From positions 35,256 to 99,255 of the forward strand of contig JAHHHJ010000021.1 in NCBI GenBank assembly GCA_019359445.1: 64,000 nucleotides of DNA, in the 5' to 3' direction. This DNA is from Kastovskya adunca ATA6-11-RM4 (GTDB lineage Bacteria > Cyanobacteriota > Cyanobacteriia > Cyanobacteriales > Coleofasciculaceae). How positions within the stretch are numbered: the stretch's first letter is position 1; the number at the start of each line of letters is the position of its first letter. The translations under genes were made by a program, and so were the position numbers. Positions 54,077-63,881 of the stretch are shown piece by piece. The notes beneath the pieces were generated by a model. That model saw only the letters and a list, made by a program, of their open reading frames with translations, made no database searches and was not told the origin of the DNA.

Positions 54077-55423
54077 CTAACGCTTACTTGTGATCACCAT
54101 TTGCACGCCACCTTGGGGGGCAATGGTTACGCCACGACGCACAGGTTGCACAGGTCGCTTGTCTACCAATGCCAACTGATAGCGAGACAGTACCGTCGCT
54201 AAAACCAGCTTCATCTCAAACAGCGCTAGAGCAAAGCCGATACAGCGGCGATTTCCGCCCCCAAAGGGCAAGTACTCGTAAGGAGAAAACTGTCGTTCGA
54301 GGAAGCGTTCTGGCTTAAATTGCTGCGGTTCTGGATAGATATCTTCGCGCTGATGGGTCAAATAAATGCAGGGAGCCAGCATGGTCTCAGGCTCAAACAA
54401 GTAACCCATAATCTCAATCGGGACTTTGAGGATGCGTGGAGAGACAATGGGCGTAACGGGGTAAATCCGTAAGGTTTCTGAGCAAACGGCGTTGAGATAA
54501 GGTAGTCGGGAAATCTCCATCGGGGAAGGATTATCTCCCAGGCTTGCCAGTTCTTGCAGCAACTTTTCTTGCACCGCAGGCAACTTGTGAATCCAGTAAA
54601 ATGCCCAAGCCAAAGTGGTTGCTGTCGTCTCATGACCCGCTGCCAAAAGGGTGATCAACTCATCGCGTAACTCTTCATCGCTCATCCCTTGCCCTTGCTC
54701 GTCCCGTGCGGCAATCAGCAAGGTGAGAATATCTGTAGCGGTGGGATCAACTTGAGCGCGACGTTCGGCAATTTCTGCGCTTAAGAGGGTAGTCATTTCC
54801 TGATGGCGCTTTTTGAAGCGTCCCCAGGGACTCCAGCTTCCCCAATCCTTTTGCAAAACATCCAGAAACAGCAAACTGGAGCCTAGGCGAGAACCCGTAA
54901 GATTGAGCAAACTCGCTAGGAGTGGCTTGAGTTGCTGGTAGCGATCGCCATCGGCTAAACCAAAGACGGCATGTAAAATCACCTGGAGGGTAATTTCTTG
55001 CATCGCGTCACGCGCTCGGAAGGGTTGACCCGGTATCCATTTACTGGCGACTTGCTCGGCAATCTGGCAAATTATCTCACCGTAGGAGCGCATCCGTTCC
55101 CCGTGAAAGGGAGGCATCATTAGGTGGCGTTGGAAGGCGTGGCGATCGCCATCGAGTAACAATAAGGAGTTATCCCCCACCAACGGTCGTATCAGTCCAT
55201 TAGCACGACCAGCATCAAAGGTGTCAGGAGCAGCGGTAAAAATCGCTTGAATCGCTTGCGGGTGGCTGAAAAAGACTAAAGGATTCGATTGGCGCAGTTC
55301 GGCTGTGAAGGGATCGCCGTAGCGTTGAGCGCTGCGCTCCATGTAGCCAAACGGATTGGCAATCCACTCCAGTAACTGCAACAAAGGCGGCTGCTGCGAA
55401 CCATCAGGTAGTACCTGAGACAT
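54077..55423 (-). CDS. Cytochrome P450, CYP110-like (second copy)
   Basis: 448 residues: WIANPFGYMERSAQRYGDPFTAEL near the N-terminus, the I-helix LLAAGHETTATTLAWAFYW, ETLR, and the heme loop YLPFGGGNRRCIGFALALFEMKL with the ligand Cys. It is clearly a paralogue of the P450 at 45420-46778, differing in the heme-loop residues (NRR for SRG). The C-terminus ends normally at VQMVITSKR, unlike the repeat-modified first copy. Substrate unknown. Confidence 0.93.
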   Translation of the reverse strand: MSQVLPDGSQQPPLLQLLEWIANPFGYMERSAQRYGDPFTAELRQSNPLVFFSHPQAIQAIFTAAPDTFDAGRANGLIRPLVGDNSLLLLDGDRHAFQRHLMMPPFHGERMRSYGEIICQIAEQVASKWIPGQPFRARDAMQEITLQVILHAVFGLADGDRYQQLKPLLASLLNLTGSRLGSSLLFLDVLQKDWGSWSPWGRFKKRHQEMTTLLSAEIAERRAQVDPTATDILTLLIAARDEQGQGMSDEELRDELITLLAAGHETTATTLAWAFYWIHKLPAVQEKLLQELASLGDNPSPMEISRLPYLNAVCSETLRIYPVTPIVSPRILKVPIEIMGYLFEPETMLAPCIYLTHQREDIYPEPQQFKPERFLERQFSPYEYLPFGGGNRRCIGFALALFEMKLVLATVLSRYQLALVDKRPVQPVRRGVTIAPQGGVQMVITSKR

Positions 55424-55669
55424 TTTTCCTCTACCCCATTTTGCTCAGTTAGTTCGATTCTAATGAATTGCCAATGGAGTTAAAAGGATTCAATCCTTAA
55501 GTTGTGGGTTGGGAATTCAGCATCAACACGGTACTTGAGTTTAAGAACTTATAACAGTCTTACCAATAACTAATGGCTGATGACTGATGACCAATGACTA
55601 ATCACTGTAGGATCTACCTAATTGAAGCTAATCCCCATGGGGATATTATTTGAAGAGGTATCTGATCTT

Positions 55670-57871
55670 ATGACCGCTGTTACTCAATCAGCCCCTGGCT
55701 TTTGCGAAGGGATTCAGTATTTTGGAGGATCGTTACCGGGATTTGAGAAATTAGGCAAAGAAAGTGCGATCGCCAACGGAAAAAACGCGATCGCCTCTCC
55801 TAGCGATCCGGCTGCAGTCTTCCAAACAATGCTGGCTGCCGATGCGTTGCGCTATCTCACCTTGCAGGTAACAGCTAGTAAAGCCTCTGGACATCCGGGA
55901 GGATTTGCCAGTATTGCCGATGCCATCGCCGCCCTCGTCATGCTGGGTTACAAAAATATCCTCACAGAAGTGGGACACCACGCCCCTGGGTTTTATAGCA
56001 GTATGTTCCTAGACCGCTCCCTGGAAGATATGGGGATTGATACCGTGCAAAAAATGCGCGATCGCTTCCGGGAACACAAAGGCTTGCTAGGACACCTTTC
56101 CGGGCAAATTCCCGGACTCCTCAGCCCCGCCGGGCCCCTCGGACAAGGGCAACACTTTGCAATGTCCGGAGCATTACTCCACCGCGACATCCTCTTCCCC
56201 GTCACCATTGGCGACGGCGGCATTGGTGAACCGTATGTAATGAGCAGCATGGCGCACTTCCACACCGCCTATCCCGAAGTCACCAACTTCCTCCCGATTC
56301 TCGTTTGGAACGGCTACAGCCAAGAACACCACAGCATGGTGTCCACCAAGCCGAACCAAGAAATGATTGAATACTGGGAAGGCAACGGCTTTCAAAACGT
56401 CATCTTAATTAATGCCAAAGACTACGACGACGCCAACCAACCCGGCGAATACGTCGATAGCACCGAGTTTTCCCTAGAGAAACGCCTAGAGTTTACCCAA
56501 GCCATCCTGGAAGCAACGGATAAAGCCGCTAAGTCTGCCCTCAGCGGCAAACTAACTGTACTCATTGTCAAACAGCTTAAAGGAGCAGGAGTACACGACC
56601 GGGGAGCAAAAGCCCACAACCTCTACGGCTACCACACCCTAGACAATGAAGATATCGTCAGCGCCTTAAAACAACGGGCTTTATCCCCCGCCGCTTGGGA
56701 ACTGGTACGCACAAACTTTGAACGCTCATCTGGCGGCCCCGCCTCCCATCATGTAGTCACGGAAAAAGAATTATCCCTGTCAGATTTAGGAAAATTGCCC
56801 CTAGAAGAATTTCCCGTTGCGGGGGAAAAGCAAGTAGCAACGACCACAATGGGAACATTGATTTCCCATGTGGGTAAAAAAGACCCTAGCTTCGTCCTCT
56901 CCAACGCTGATGGTAACGCCGCCTCTGGGATTAATAACGTTAACCAAGCCCTGAAAATCCTCCACCCCACCGAGGACGAAGCCTACTACCAAGGGCCAAA
57001 GGGTCAGGTTTACGAACCCTTAAGCGAAGATGCTTGTGCAGGCTTGGCAGCAGGCTTGGCATTGTTTGGCGCACGTACCCTCTGGTGTTCCTACGAATCC
57101 TTTGCCGTTAATGGTTTACCGATTTGGCAAACGGTGACGCAAGCAATGGCAGAACTGCGTCGTCCTACCCCATCCACCGTTACCCTATTTACCGCCGGAG
57201 CATTGGAACAGGGGCGCAACGGCTGGACTCACCAGCGTCCGGAGATTGAAAACTACTTTGCTGCCATGATGCGAAATGGTAATATCTTCCCTCTCTTCCC
57301 CCCCGATGCCAACAGCATCCAAGCTTGCTACGAGTGGGCGCTGACGACGAAGAACAAGGGAATTCCGATTATCGCCAGTAAGTCACCCTTGCCCATCCGC
57401 ACTACCTTCGAGCAAACCCGTCAAGCCTTAAAAGATGGCGGCGTTGTTTTGCACGAAAGTGAAGGCACAAAGAAAGTCGTCTTTGCCGTTATCGGCGACA
57501 TGACCCTGATTCCAGTCTTTGATGCCGCGACTCACCTAGAAAGCAAAGGCATCGGCGTCCGCATCGTCTCTATCATCAGCCCCCGCCGCCTGTATCGTCC
57601 CCACGATACCGCGTCGGACACCTGCTCTCAACCCGATAACCATTTCTTAGATGATGCTGGGTTTGAGAAGATGTTCAGCGGCGATGCCTTAATTGGTGTC
57701 ACCGGAGGTGCCAGTGCCATGCTAGAACCCCTGATGCTACGCAGCACCGCCAAGCGAGACATCTTCGCCTGGAAACGTGGAGAAACCACCGCCAGCCCTA
57801 CGGAATTGTTTGCATTTAATGGCTTAACCGCTGAGAATTTGGCAAAACGCGCCGGAGATTTGGCAAGTTAA
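55670..57871 (+). CDS. Transketolase-like thiamine-diphosphate enzyme
   Basis: 733 residues from ATG 55670 (behind gaagagg); the open frame begins at TTG 55622. The ThDP domain shows LRYLTLQVTASKASGHPGGFASIADAIAALVM, EVGHHAPGFYSSMFLDRSLEDMGI, FPVTIGDGGIGEPYVMSS and VWNGYSQEHHSMVS; the pyrimidine domain has SNADGNAASGINN and LSEDACAGLAAGLALFGARTLWCSYESFAVNGLPIWQTV. It is not the classic phosphoketolase (XFP). I believe it corresponds to the Synechocystis sll0529 group, sometimes labelled a second phosphoketolase. The true reaction is unsettled. Confidence 0.8.
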   Translation: MTAVTQSAPGFCEGIQYFGGSLPGFEKLGKESAIANGKNAIASPSDPAAVFQTMLAADALRYLTLQVTASKASGHPGGFASIADAIAALVMLGYKNILTEVGHHAPGFYSSMFLDRSLEDMGIDTVQKMRDRFREHKGLLGHLSGQIPGLLSPAGPLGQGQHFAMSGALLHRDILFPVTIGDGGIGEPYVMSSMAHFHTAYPEVTNFLPILVWNGYSQEHHSMVSTKPNQEMIEYWEGNGFQNVILINAKDYDDANQPGEYVDSTEFSLEKRLEFTQAILEATDKAAKSALSGKLTVLIVKQLKGAGVHDRGAKAHNLYGYHTLDNEDIVSALKQRALSPAAWELVRTNFERSSGGPASHHVVTEKELSLSDLGKLPLEEFPVAGEKQVATTTMGTLISHVGKKDPSFVLSNADGNAASGINNVNQALKILHPTEDEAYYQGPKGQVYEPLSEDACAGLAAGLALFGARTLWCSYESFAVNGLPIWQTVTQAMAELRRPTPSTVTLFTAGALEQGRNGWTHQRPEIENYFAAMMRNGNIFPLFPPDANSIQACYEWALTTKNKGIPIIASKSPLPIRTTFEQTRQALKDGGVVLHESEGTKKVVFAVIGDMTLIPVFDAATHLESKGIGVRIVSIISPRRLYRPHDTASDTCSQPDNHFLDDAGFEKMFSGDALIGVTGGASAMLEPLMLRSTAKRDIFAWKRGETTASPTELFAFNGLTAENLAKRAGDLAS

Positions 57872-57893
57872 GTTGAGTTTGATGTAATGGAAT

Positions 57894-57924
57894 GCCCCCA
57901 CTCAAAATAAACCCAGGTGGGGGC
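57894..57924 (+). terminator. Possible terminator of the transketolase-like gene
   Basis: GCCCCCAC (57894-57901) pairs with GTGGGGGC (57917-57924), eight pairs with a 15-base loop, 22 bases after the stop codon. No immediate U-run; gattttttac follows 14 bases later. Confidence 0.5.
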
Positions 57925-58077
57925 TAACCATAAAAAAGATTTTTTACTGATTAACAGATTGTGAATGATTAAAATCTGCCTAAGAACGAGGTAGCTAAAC
58001 TTAGATAACGGTCATTGATTCCTATTATTTTAAAAAGAAACTCTCTGCAATATTGATAAATACCACAAAATTAATTC

Positions 58078-58941
58078 ATGTCGAATATTCTCAAAGCTAT
58101 CAAAACGATTGTTGATAATCCCATGCCAAATCTAGTAAATTACTACGAAAATAAAAACAGAATTAATAGTGTAGGTGATGCTTTAGAATGCTTTGTCAAA
58201 GATATATTTGCTGATACTGTATTAGAAACTGATAAAAGTAATAGGTTAGAGAAATATAATCAAGTTTTCTCGTATATAGGCAATTCTAATAACCCACCTG
58301 ATTTAATTCTAAAAAATGATGATGCAATAGAGGTCAAGAAAATAGAATCTCTAAAAGCGGGTATTGCATTAAATAGTTTTTATCCCAAGTCAAAGTTGTA
58401 TGTTGACAGCCCTCTACTAACTTCTCAGTGTCGTCAGTGCGAAGATTGGCAAGAAAAAGATATTATTTATGCAATTGGAGTGACTCCAACAAAAAATCTA
58501 AAGTTACTGTGGCTTATATATGGTGATTGTTATGCCGCTGATAGAGAAATTTACAAAAGAGTTACTGACAAGATAATCAACGGCGTTTTAGAAATAAAAG
58601 ACGTTGAATTTTCTGAAACGAGAGAACTAGGTCGAGTCAATCGAGTAGATCCTTTAGGAATAACCTACCTGAGGATAAGAGGAATGTGGGGAATTAAAAA
58701 TCCTTTAACTGTATATGACTATCTTAACTTTGAAGATAATATCAGTGAAAATGCTCAAGTAATTGCTATTATGAAAAAAAGTAAATACATGGATTTTCCG
58801 TTACAAGATAGGCAAGCCATTGAAAATATATTTAAAGATAACTTCAAAATTATAGATGTAAAAATTCAGTCTCCAAATAACCCCGCTAGCCTTATAGAGG
58901 CAAAAGTTATAAACTATAAAATCAACGACTCGTTTGTATAA
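58078..58941 (+). CDS. Type II restriction endonuclease, NgoPII-like
   Basis: 287 residues. The catalytic PD-(D/E)XK motif is PPDLILKNDDAIEVKK: Pro74-Asp75, Glu85 and Lys87. The N-terminal NYYENKNRINSVGDALECFVKDIFADTV is the pattern of the NgoPII endonuclease group, which cuts GGCC. The DNA is clearly AT-rich and without HIP1 sites, unlike its surroundings. It is 15 bases upstream of the methyltransferase on the same strand, so the two form an operon. Specificity is inferred from family resemblance. Confidence 0.85.
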   Translation: MSNILKAIKTIVDNPMPNLVNYYENKNRINSVGDALECFVKDIFADTVLETDKSNRLEKYNQVFSYIGNSNNPPDLILKNDDAIEVKKIESLKAGIALNSFYPKSKLYVDSPLLTSQCRQCEDWQEKDIIYAIGVTPTKNLKLLWLIYGDCYAADREIYKRVTDKIINGVLEIKDVEFSETRELGRVNRVDPLGITYLRIRGMWGIKNPLTVYDYLNFEDNISENAQVIAIMKKSKYMDFPLQDRQAIENIFKDNFKIIDVKIQSPNNPASLIEAKVINYKINDSFV

Positions 58942-58956
58942 ATTAAAAAGTAGGCG

Positions 58957-60021
58957 ATGGATATTGTATCTCTATTTTCAGGTTGTGGCGGACTGGACTT
59001 AGGTTTTCATCAAGCTGGTTTCAAAATTATTTGGGCAAATGAATATGATAAATCTATCTGGAATACTTATGAATTTAATCATCCAGAAACAAAACTGGAT
59101 AAAAGAGACCTAAGAAGCATTAAGCCTTCAGAAATTCCTGATTGTATAGGAATCATTGGCGGCCCTCCCTGTCAAAGTTGGAGCGAAGCTGGTGCAGGGC
59201 GCGGAATAAATGATAGCAGAGGTCAACTATTTTACAATTATGTTGAAATCATTAAAGAGAAAAAACCGCTTTTTTTTCTAGCAGAAAATGTGAGTGGAAT
59301 ACTCGCCAAAAAGCACGATCATGCTTTTACAGAGATTTTGTACCAATTTAAAGATGCGGGGTATGAAGTAACTTATAAGTTATTAAATGCTAGCAACTAT
59401 AAAGTTCCACAGGATAGGAAGCGAGTAATTATTGTAGGATATCAAGAAAGAATGGGAGGGGCGTTTAAATTCCCTGAGGGTAGTAATAGGGTTTTAACGT
59501 TGAGAGATGCTATTTATGATCTAAGCAAAATAGAACCTGTACCAGTAGAAAGTGAGGTAAATGAAAATCGCGGAACAATTCCTAATCATGAATATTTGGA
59601 AGGCGGATTTTCAAGTATCTATATGTCGAGAAATAGGGTAAGAGGTTGGGATGAACCATCTTTTACAATTCAGGCTGGTGGAAGACATGCTCCCATACAT
59701 CCTCAAGCAAGAAAAATGATTTGGATAGGAAAGGATCAGTGGAAGTTTGACGAAGATTCGTCTAAACCATCTCGTCGTTTGTCTGTTAGAGAGTGTGCGA
59801 GGATTCAGACTTTTTCAGATAATTTTATTTTTAAATACGATCATATTGCCAACGGTTATAAGATGGTAGGAAATGCTGTTCCTGTTAACTTGGCAAAAAG
59901 TTTGGCGGAAAAAATGTTAATAGATGTTCAGCAGTATCTAAATTTTGGTATTTGTACAAATTTGCAAACTAAACAACTTGCCACGCAGTTGACGCTGATT
60001 AAACCAAGTTTACTTAAATAA
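58957..60021 (+). CDS. DNA cytosine-5 methyltransferase, HaeIII/NgoPII-like
   Basis: 354 residues. Motif I VSLFSGCGGLDLGFH (4-18), motif IV GGPPCQSWSEAG with Cys72, motif VI ENVSG, motif VIII QDRKRVIIVGY, IX RRLSVRECARIQTFSDNF and X GYKMVGNAVPVNLAKSLA. The SWSEAG form after PPCQ and MSRNRVRGWDEPSFTIQAGGRHAPIHPQA match GGCC methylases such as M.NgoPII. It should protect GGCC from the endonuclease upstream. A C-terminal extension of about 25 residues follows the last motif. Confidence 0.93.
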   Translation: MDIVSLFSGCGGLDLGFHQAGFKIIWANEYDKSIWNTYEFNHPETKLDKRDLRSIKPSEIPDCIGIIGGPPCQSWSEAGAGRGINDSRGQLFYNYVEIIKEKKPLFFLAENVSGILAKKHDHAFTEILYQFKDAGYEVTYKLLNASNYKVPQDRKRVIIVGYQERMGGAFKFPEGSNRVLTLRDAIYDLSKIEPVPVESEVNENRGTIPNHEYLEGGFSSIYMSRNRVRGWDEPSFTIQAGGRHAPIHPQARKMIWIGKDQWKFDEDSSKPSRRLSVRECARIQTFSDNFIFKYDHIANGYKMVGNAVPVNLAKSLAEKMLIDVQQYLNFGICTNLQTKQLATQLTLIKPSLLK

Positions 60022-60249
60022 TTTAACCACTGAAAATTTAACAAAAAAACAGCTAATGTCTTAGAGAATTGTGCGGCTATAGACTCTGCCAATTCATTTA
60101 AGCTTGATTGGTTTTGAAGGGCTGCAATAGCTTTCTATCATTAAGATTTAGAGTAGCGATCGCCCTACTGTTATTAGACCCAACGGAGGTAGTGGTGAGC
60201 GGCATTCATTACCCCGGCTCTCACAAATCAAGTATCCTCAACAAGCACG

Positions 60250-60714
60250 CTATTTCCGACGCGGGTTGGAGGGGGCGATCCTTTTCCAGACAAGGCGGCT
60301 CAGTACCCCTCCTAGCGCTCCGCCTATGGCTCCGAAGCTCGCTCCCGAAAAGCCGCCAATATAGGCTCCAATAATCGCTAAACCGAGTACAGGCCCTTCT
60401 GTAACTTTTCCGGCGATCGCTGCCACTAGAGAACCCGTAAATGCCACAACCAATCCCCAGAAGACTGTGGCAAATAGAGTCATAAGTATTATCCAAAAGA
60501 TGGCTCCCAGCACGCCTCTAAAGCCGAGCCGCGCCATCATGCTGCTCATTTTTCCAAAAACTGCACCAAATAAAGCTCCTGTGATTGCTCCACCCATCAC
60601 CCAGGCGATCGCCTTGCCGATTTCTGCCTGGAATAGTCCAAAGAAAAACAAGCAAATAACGACCGCCCAGAAAACTGCCCAAACAGCAGTCCAGAAAACA
60701 CAGGTGAAACTCAT
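60250..60714 (-). CDS. Glycine-rich membrane protein of unknown function
   Basis: 154 residues with about four membrane helices and glycine-rich loops (GAITGALFGAVFG, GAYIGGFSGASFGAIGGALGGVL), ending KRIAPSNPRRK. Its ATG at 60714 overlaps the TGA of the antiporter gene as ATGA, so it is translationally coupled to it and likely works with it. I do not recognise the family. Confidence 0.75.
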   Translation of the reverse strand: MSFTCVFWTAVWAVFWAVVICLFFFGLFQAEIGKAIAWVMGGAITGALFGAVFGKMSSMMARLGFRGVLGAIFWIILMTLFATVFWGLVVAFTGSLVAAIAGKVTEGPVLGLAIIGAYIGGFSGASFGAIGGALGGVLSRLVWKRIAPSNPRRK

Positions 60715-61955
60715 AAATCAGAATCATTTTGCTGTTTAGGCTTCAGACGTTTTTCATACCAGTCCATCAAAGGAGTTGAACTAACACCATGCAAAAGCAC
60801 CGAGGCGATAACAATCAGGAAAACAATCCAGGTAATTTCTTCCATAACATCTCCTTCAAGCCCCTCAGTCAGACTATAGGTTAAATAGTATAGGGAGCCG
60901 ACGCCACGAATTCCAAACCAACCCATGAGCCAACGCGTTGCAGGTCGTAAGTTACTCCCCGCCGTGCTTACCCAAGTCCCCAAGGGTCGAATCACAAAGA
61001 GCAACAAAACTCCCAGTAACGTCGCATCTCCCAGGTAACGCAGCATTGGTTCAGCGCGGAGAATAGAGCCTAACAGCAAAATTGTCGCCAGTTCCAGTAG
61101 TTTTTCAATGCGTTCTGTGAACTCTAACTGAGCCATTCGCTTTTCCTGTTCGCTATAGTAACTTGCCTGTACTGTCACACCTGCAACAAAAACGGCGAGA
61201 AACCCATAACCATTGACCACTTCTGTGAGGGAATAGGCGATCAAAATTGTACTGAGGGCAAGAAAATCCTCAATCAACTCATCAGCCGGTCGAATAGCTT
61301 GCAGACGCCGCTCAAGCCAGACGATCGCTTTTGCCACCACGATTCCCACGACAATTCCCGCTGCGATCGCCCATAGTAAGTCAACCGCTACCCAGTCTCT
61401 AAACCACTGTTGCCAATTATCGTTTTTGAGCAAATAAATCCCAAAATAGACAAAAGGAAACGCCAAAGCATCATTCAATCCGCCTTCAGAGGTCAAACCA
61501 AATCGCAGCTCTGTTTTATCTGTAACGCTCTCTAGCTGGACATCGGAGGCTAAAACAGGGTCTGTAGGAGCAAGAATCGCGCCGAGCAAAATCGCGGCTC
61601 CCCAGCTTAGTCCCAAAAGCCAATGACTCACAAGCGCGATCGCCACAATCGAAATCGGCATCAAAAACCCAATCAGCCGCGCCGTAATATTCCACGACCA
61701 CCACTTCAGAGGACGATTCATTTTCAGACCGCAGCTAAACACCGAAATAATTACGACAAGTTCAGTTAGCCGTTCCAGAAAATGAGCATTCGGTTGCACT
61801 GTAATCAACCCAGATCCATAGGGTCCCAAGCAAATGCCAACCAGTAAATAGAGCTGAGCGTAGGAAAACGGCAGGCGGGCTATCCAACCTGAACCCAAAG
61901 TAACAAAGAGTAAGAGTATACCGATGACCAGTAGGTCGAGGATATAGTAGTCCAA
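60711..61955 (-). CDS. Cation:proton antiporter, CPA1/NhaP type
   Basis: 414 residues, about 12 membrane helices. The ion site region reads LLGAILAPTDPVLASDV followed by RFGLTSEGGLNDALAFPFVYFG with the EGGLND motif of NhaP/CPA1 exchangers (Asp essential). It lacks the long cytoplasmic regulatory tail of some NhaP proteins. It probably exchanges Na+ or K+ for H+ at the plasma membrane. First gene of a coupled pair. Confidence 0.9.
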   Translation of the reverse strand: MDYYILDLLVIGILLLFVTLGSGWIARLPFSYAQLYLLVGICLGPYGSGLITVQPNAHFLERLTELVVIISVFSCGLKMNRPLKWWSWNITARLIGFLMPISIVAIALVSHWLLGLSWGAAILLGAILAPTDPVLASDVQLESVTDKTELRFGLTSEGGLNDALAFPFVYFGIYLLKNDNWQQWFRDWVAVDLLWAIAAGIVVGIVVAKAIVWLERRLQAIRPADELIEDFLALSTILIAYSLTEVVNGYGFLAVFVAGVTVQASYYSEQEKRMAQLEFTERIEKLLELATILLLGSILRAEPMLRYLGDATLLGVLLLFVIRPLGTWVSTAGSNLRPATRWLMGWFGIRGVGSLYYLTYSLTEGLEGDVMEEITWIVFLIVIASVLLHGVSSTPLMDWYEKRLKPKQQNDSDL

Positions 61956-62335
61956 AAGAAATTACGCCTACCTATCAAGATGATGCTGTGAGCTTAACGG
62001 TTTTTCCCTGCAGGACAAATCACCTCCCGGCTAGATTTTTGCTCCTTGTCTCCCGGATTAAAGACCAAATAGAGGTCAGAAGCTTTGAGCCGGATAGCTA
62101 TCCTAAATGAGTTTTAATTTCCAGAGTAGTTTTGCTGAAGAAGATTTATTGCTTGAGGAAGACGTACTTGGGATCAATAAATTTATATTCTGAGAGCGGC
62201 TTCAATTAGGTACAAATACCGTGTACCCCAGCACAGTGCAATTGTCCTGCAATCACTAATATCTAGTCAAGTTGTAGAAAATTGCATCAAAGCCTGTTGT
62301 CACTGATTTGCATAAACTGTTGGCATTGTAGATAT
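61956..62335. other. Intergenic region between divergent genes
   Basis: 380 bases between the antiporter (minus) and the GT4 gene (plus). A 28-codon plus-strand frame at 62107 (MSFNFQSSFAEEDLL...) has no ribosome site and is not called. No riboswitch or strong hairpin was seen. Confidence 0.4.
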
Positions 62336-63433
62336 ATGAGAATTGCACAAATTGCGCCTTTGTGGGAAAGAGTACCGCCATTTCGCTATGGTGGCATTGA
62401 ATTAATAGTGAATTTGTTGACAGAAGAATTGGTGCGGCGTGGTCATGAAGTCACGCTGTTCGCCTCTGGAGACTCCCTGACAACGGCTCAACTACACTCA
62501 GTTCATGACCGAGCACTGCGGTTGGATGAACAAATCAAAGAGCCAGGAGTATACGAGCAATTAATACTCTCCAGGGTTTATCACCAAGCCGAGCAATTTG
62601 ATGTGATTCATTCCCACGTTGGCTGCATTGCTCTGCCCTACTGCGAGCTTGTGAAGACTCCCACCCTACACACTCTGCACGGCATCTTCACAGCCGATAG
62701 CGAGAAGCTTTTCCAAGAATTTGCCACCCAAGCTTTTGTTAGCATTAGTGACGCCCAACGCCGACCCCAGCCAGGTTTGAACTATATTCACACTGTTTAC
62801 AACAGTATTGATTTAGACGTTTATCCATTCTTTGAAAAGCCAGCAGAACCTGCTTATCTCGCCTTTGTTGGGCGGATGTCGCCAGAAAAAGGGCCAAAGG
62901 AGGCAATCGAAATCGCCCGTGCTACAGGCTATCCCTTAAAAATGGCAGGAAAAATTGACCCGGTAGACCGTTCCTACTACGATGAACAGCTTAAGCCGCT
63001 GATTGACGGGAAACAGATTCAGTATCTGGGGGAAGTCTCTCACGAAGAAAAGGCAGAACTCTTAGGAAATGCCAGCGTTACCTTGTTCCCGATCACTTGG
63101 CGCGAACCCTTTGGTTTGGTAATGATTGAATCAATGGCAACTGGCACGCCTGTTGTCGCTATGGGCTTGGGTTCTGTTCCAGAAGTCATTGCCCACGGTA
63201 AAACCGGGTTTGTCTGTGACTCCTTAGAGCAGCTTGTTGCTGCCGTATCAGATACCATGAAACTCGACCGGACTCTCTGCCGCGACTACGTGGTCAATCG
63301 CTTTAGCATCAAGACAATGGTAGACGAGTACGAACGGTGTTATGAAATGCTTCTGGGGAGAGGAACAGATAGTAGTGCTACGGGGCGTAGCCCGGTGACG
63401 TACACAAAAAAACTGCTCACTACCCACAACTGA
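62336..63433 (+). CDS. Family 4 glycosyltransferase
   Basis: 365 residues, GT-B fold. The N-terminal acceptor domain starts MRIAQIAPLWERVPPFRYGGIELIVNLLTEELVRRGHEVTLFASGDS; the donor domain shows FVGRMSPEKGPKEAIEIAR, and EPFGLVMIESMATGTPVVAMGLGSVPEVI carries the E-x7-E motif of retaining GT4 enzymes. ATG 62336 gives the family N-terminus; a TTG at 62282 would add 18 residues. Sugar and acceptor unknown. A terminator follows. Confidence 0.92.
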   Translation: MRIAQIAPLWERVPPFRYGGIELIVNLLTEELVRRGHEVTLFASGDSLTTAQLHSVHDRALRLDEQIKEPGVYEQLILSRVYHQAEQFDVIHSHVGCIALPYCELVKTPTLHTLHGIFTADSEKLFQEFATQAFVSISDAQRRPQPGLNYIHTVYNSIDLDVYPFFEKPAEPAYLAFVGRMSPEKGPKEAIEIARATGYPLKMAGKIDPVDRSYYDEQLKPLIDGKQIQYLGEVSHEEKAELLGNASVTLFPITWREPFGLVMIESMATGTPVVAMGLGSVPEVIAHGKTGFVCDSLEQLVAAVSDTMKLDRTLCRDYVVNRFSIKTMVDEYERCYEMLLGRGTDSSATGRSPVTYTKKLLTTHN

Positions 63434-63541
63434 TAACGGACGATCTACACTAAAACTTATTGGGCAATAGATTTTTTCTGGCAGCTAGTTGGGGAGATAT
63501 GCGATCGCGCCAGTTCTCGCAATAAGTTCTAACGTAGAAGC

Positions 63542-63582
63542 AACGACTCAGGAACGCAAGAGTTCTGTCTTGAGTCGTTTTT
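63542..63582 (+). terminator. Rho-independent terminator of the GT4 gene
   Basis: AACGACTCA (63542-63550) pairs with TGAGTCGTT (63571-63579), with an inner GAAC/GTTC pair, followed by TTT. It is about 110 bases after the stop codon. Confidence 0.75.
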
Positions 63583-63881
63583 GATTTATTAGCATAGCCG
63601 ATTGTGCAGCGTGCGGACTCCAAATCCCTTGGTGGGGATAATCATTCATCCCTATTCCCCGCTTGCCAGATTGACTAAAGAAGTCTGAAGTATAAAGGAT
63701 GAAGGATGAAAAGATATTGGTACATGCCTCGCCTCTCGTAGGCAAAAAAAACAAAAAAATTCAATAGTCAAGCCCCATCCCTTTATAAATGGGGTAATTT
63801 CATACTTCATACTTCAGTTGACCCGATACACTTTTGTAGTTTGCCGACATACCTAGAGAGGCAATAAGCGTCAGTAAGCAA

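Noticed and set aside
55670..57871. Classic phosphoketolase (xfp)
   Set aside because: The N-terminal blocks of XFP proteins are absent and the SGHPGG-type block is transketolase-like.
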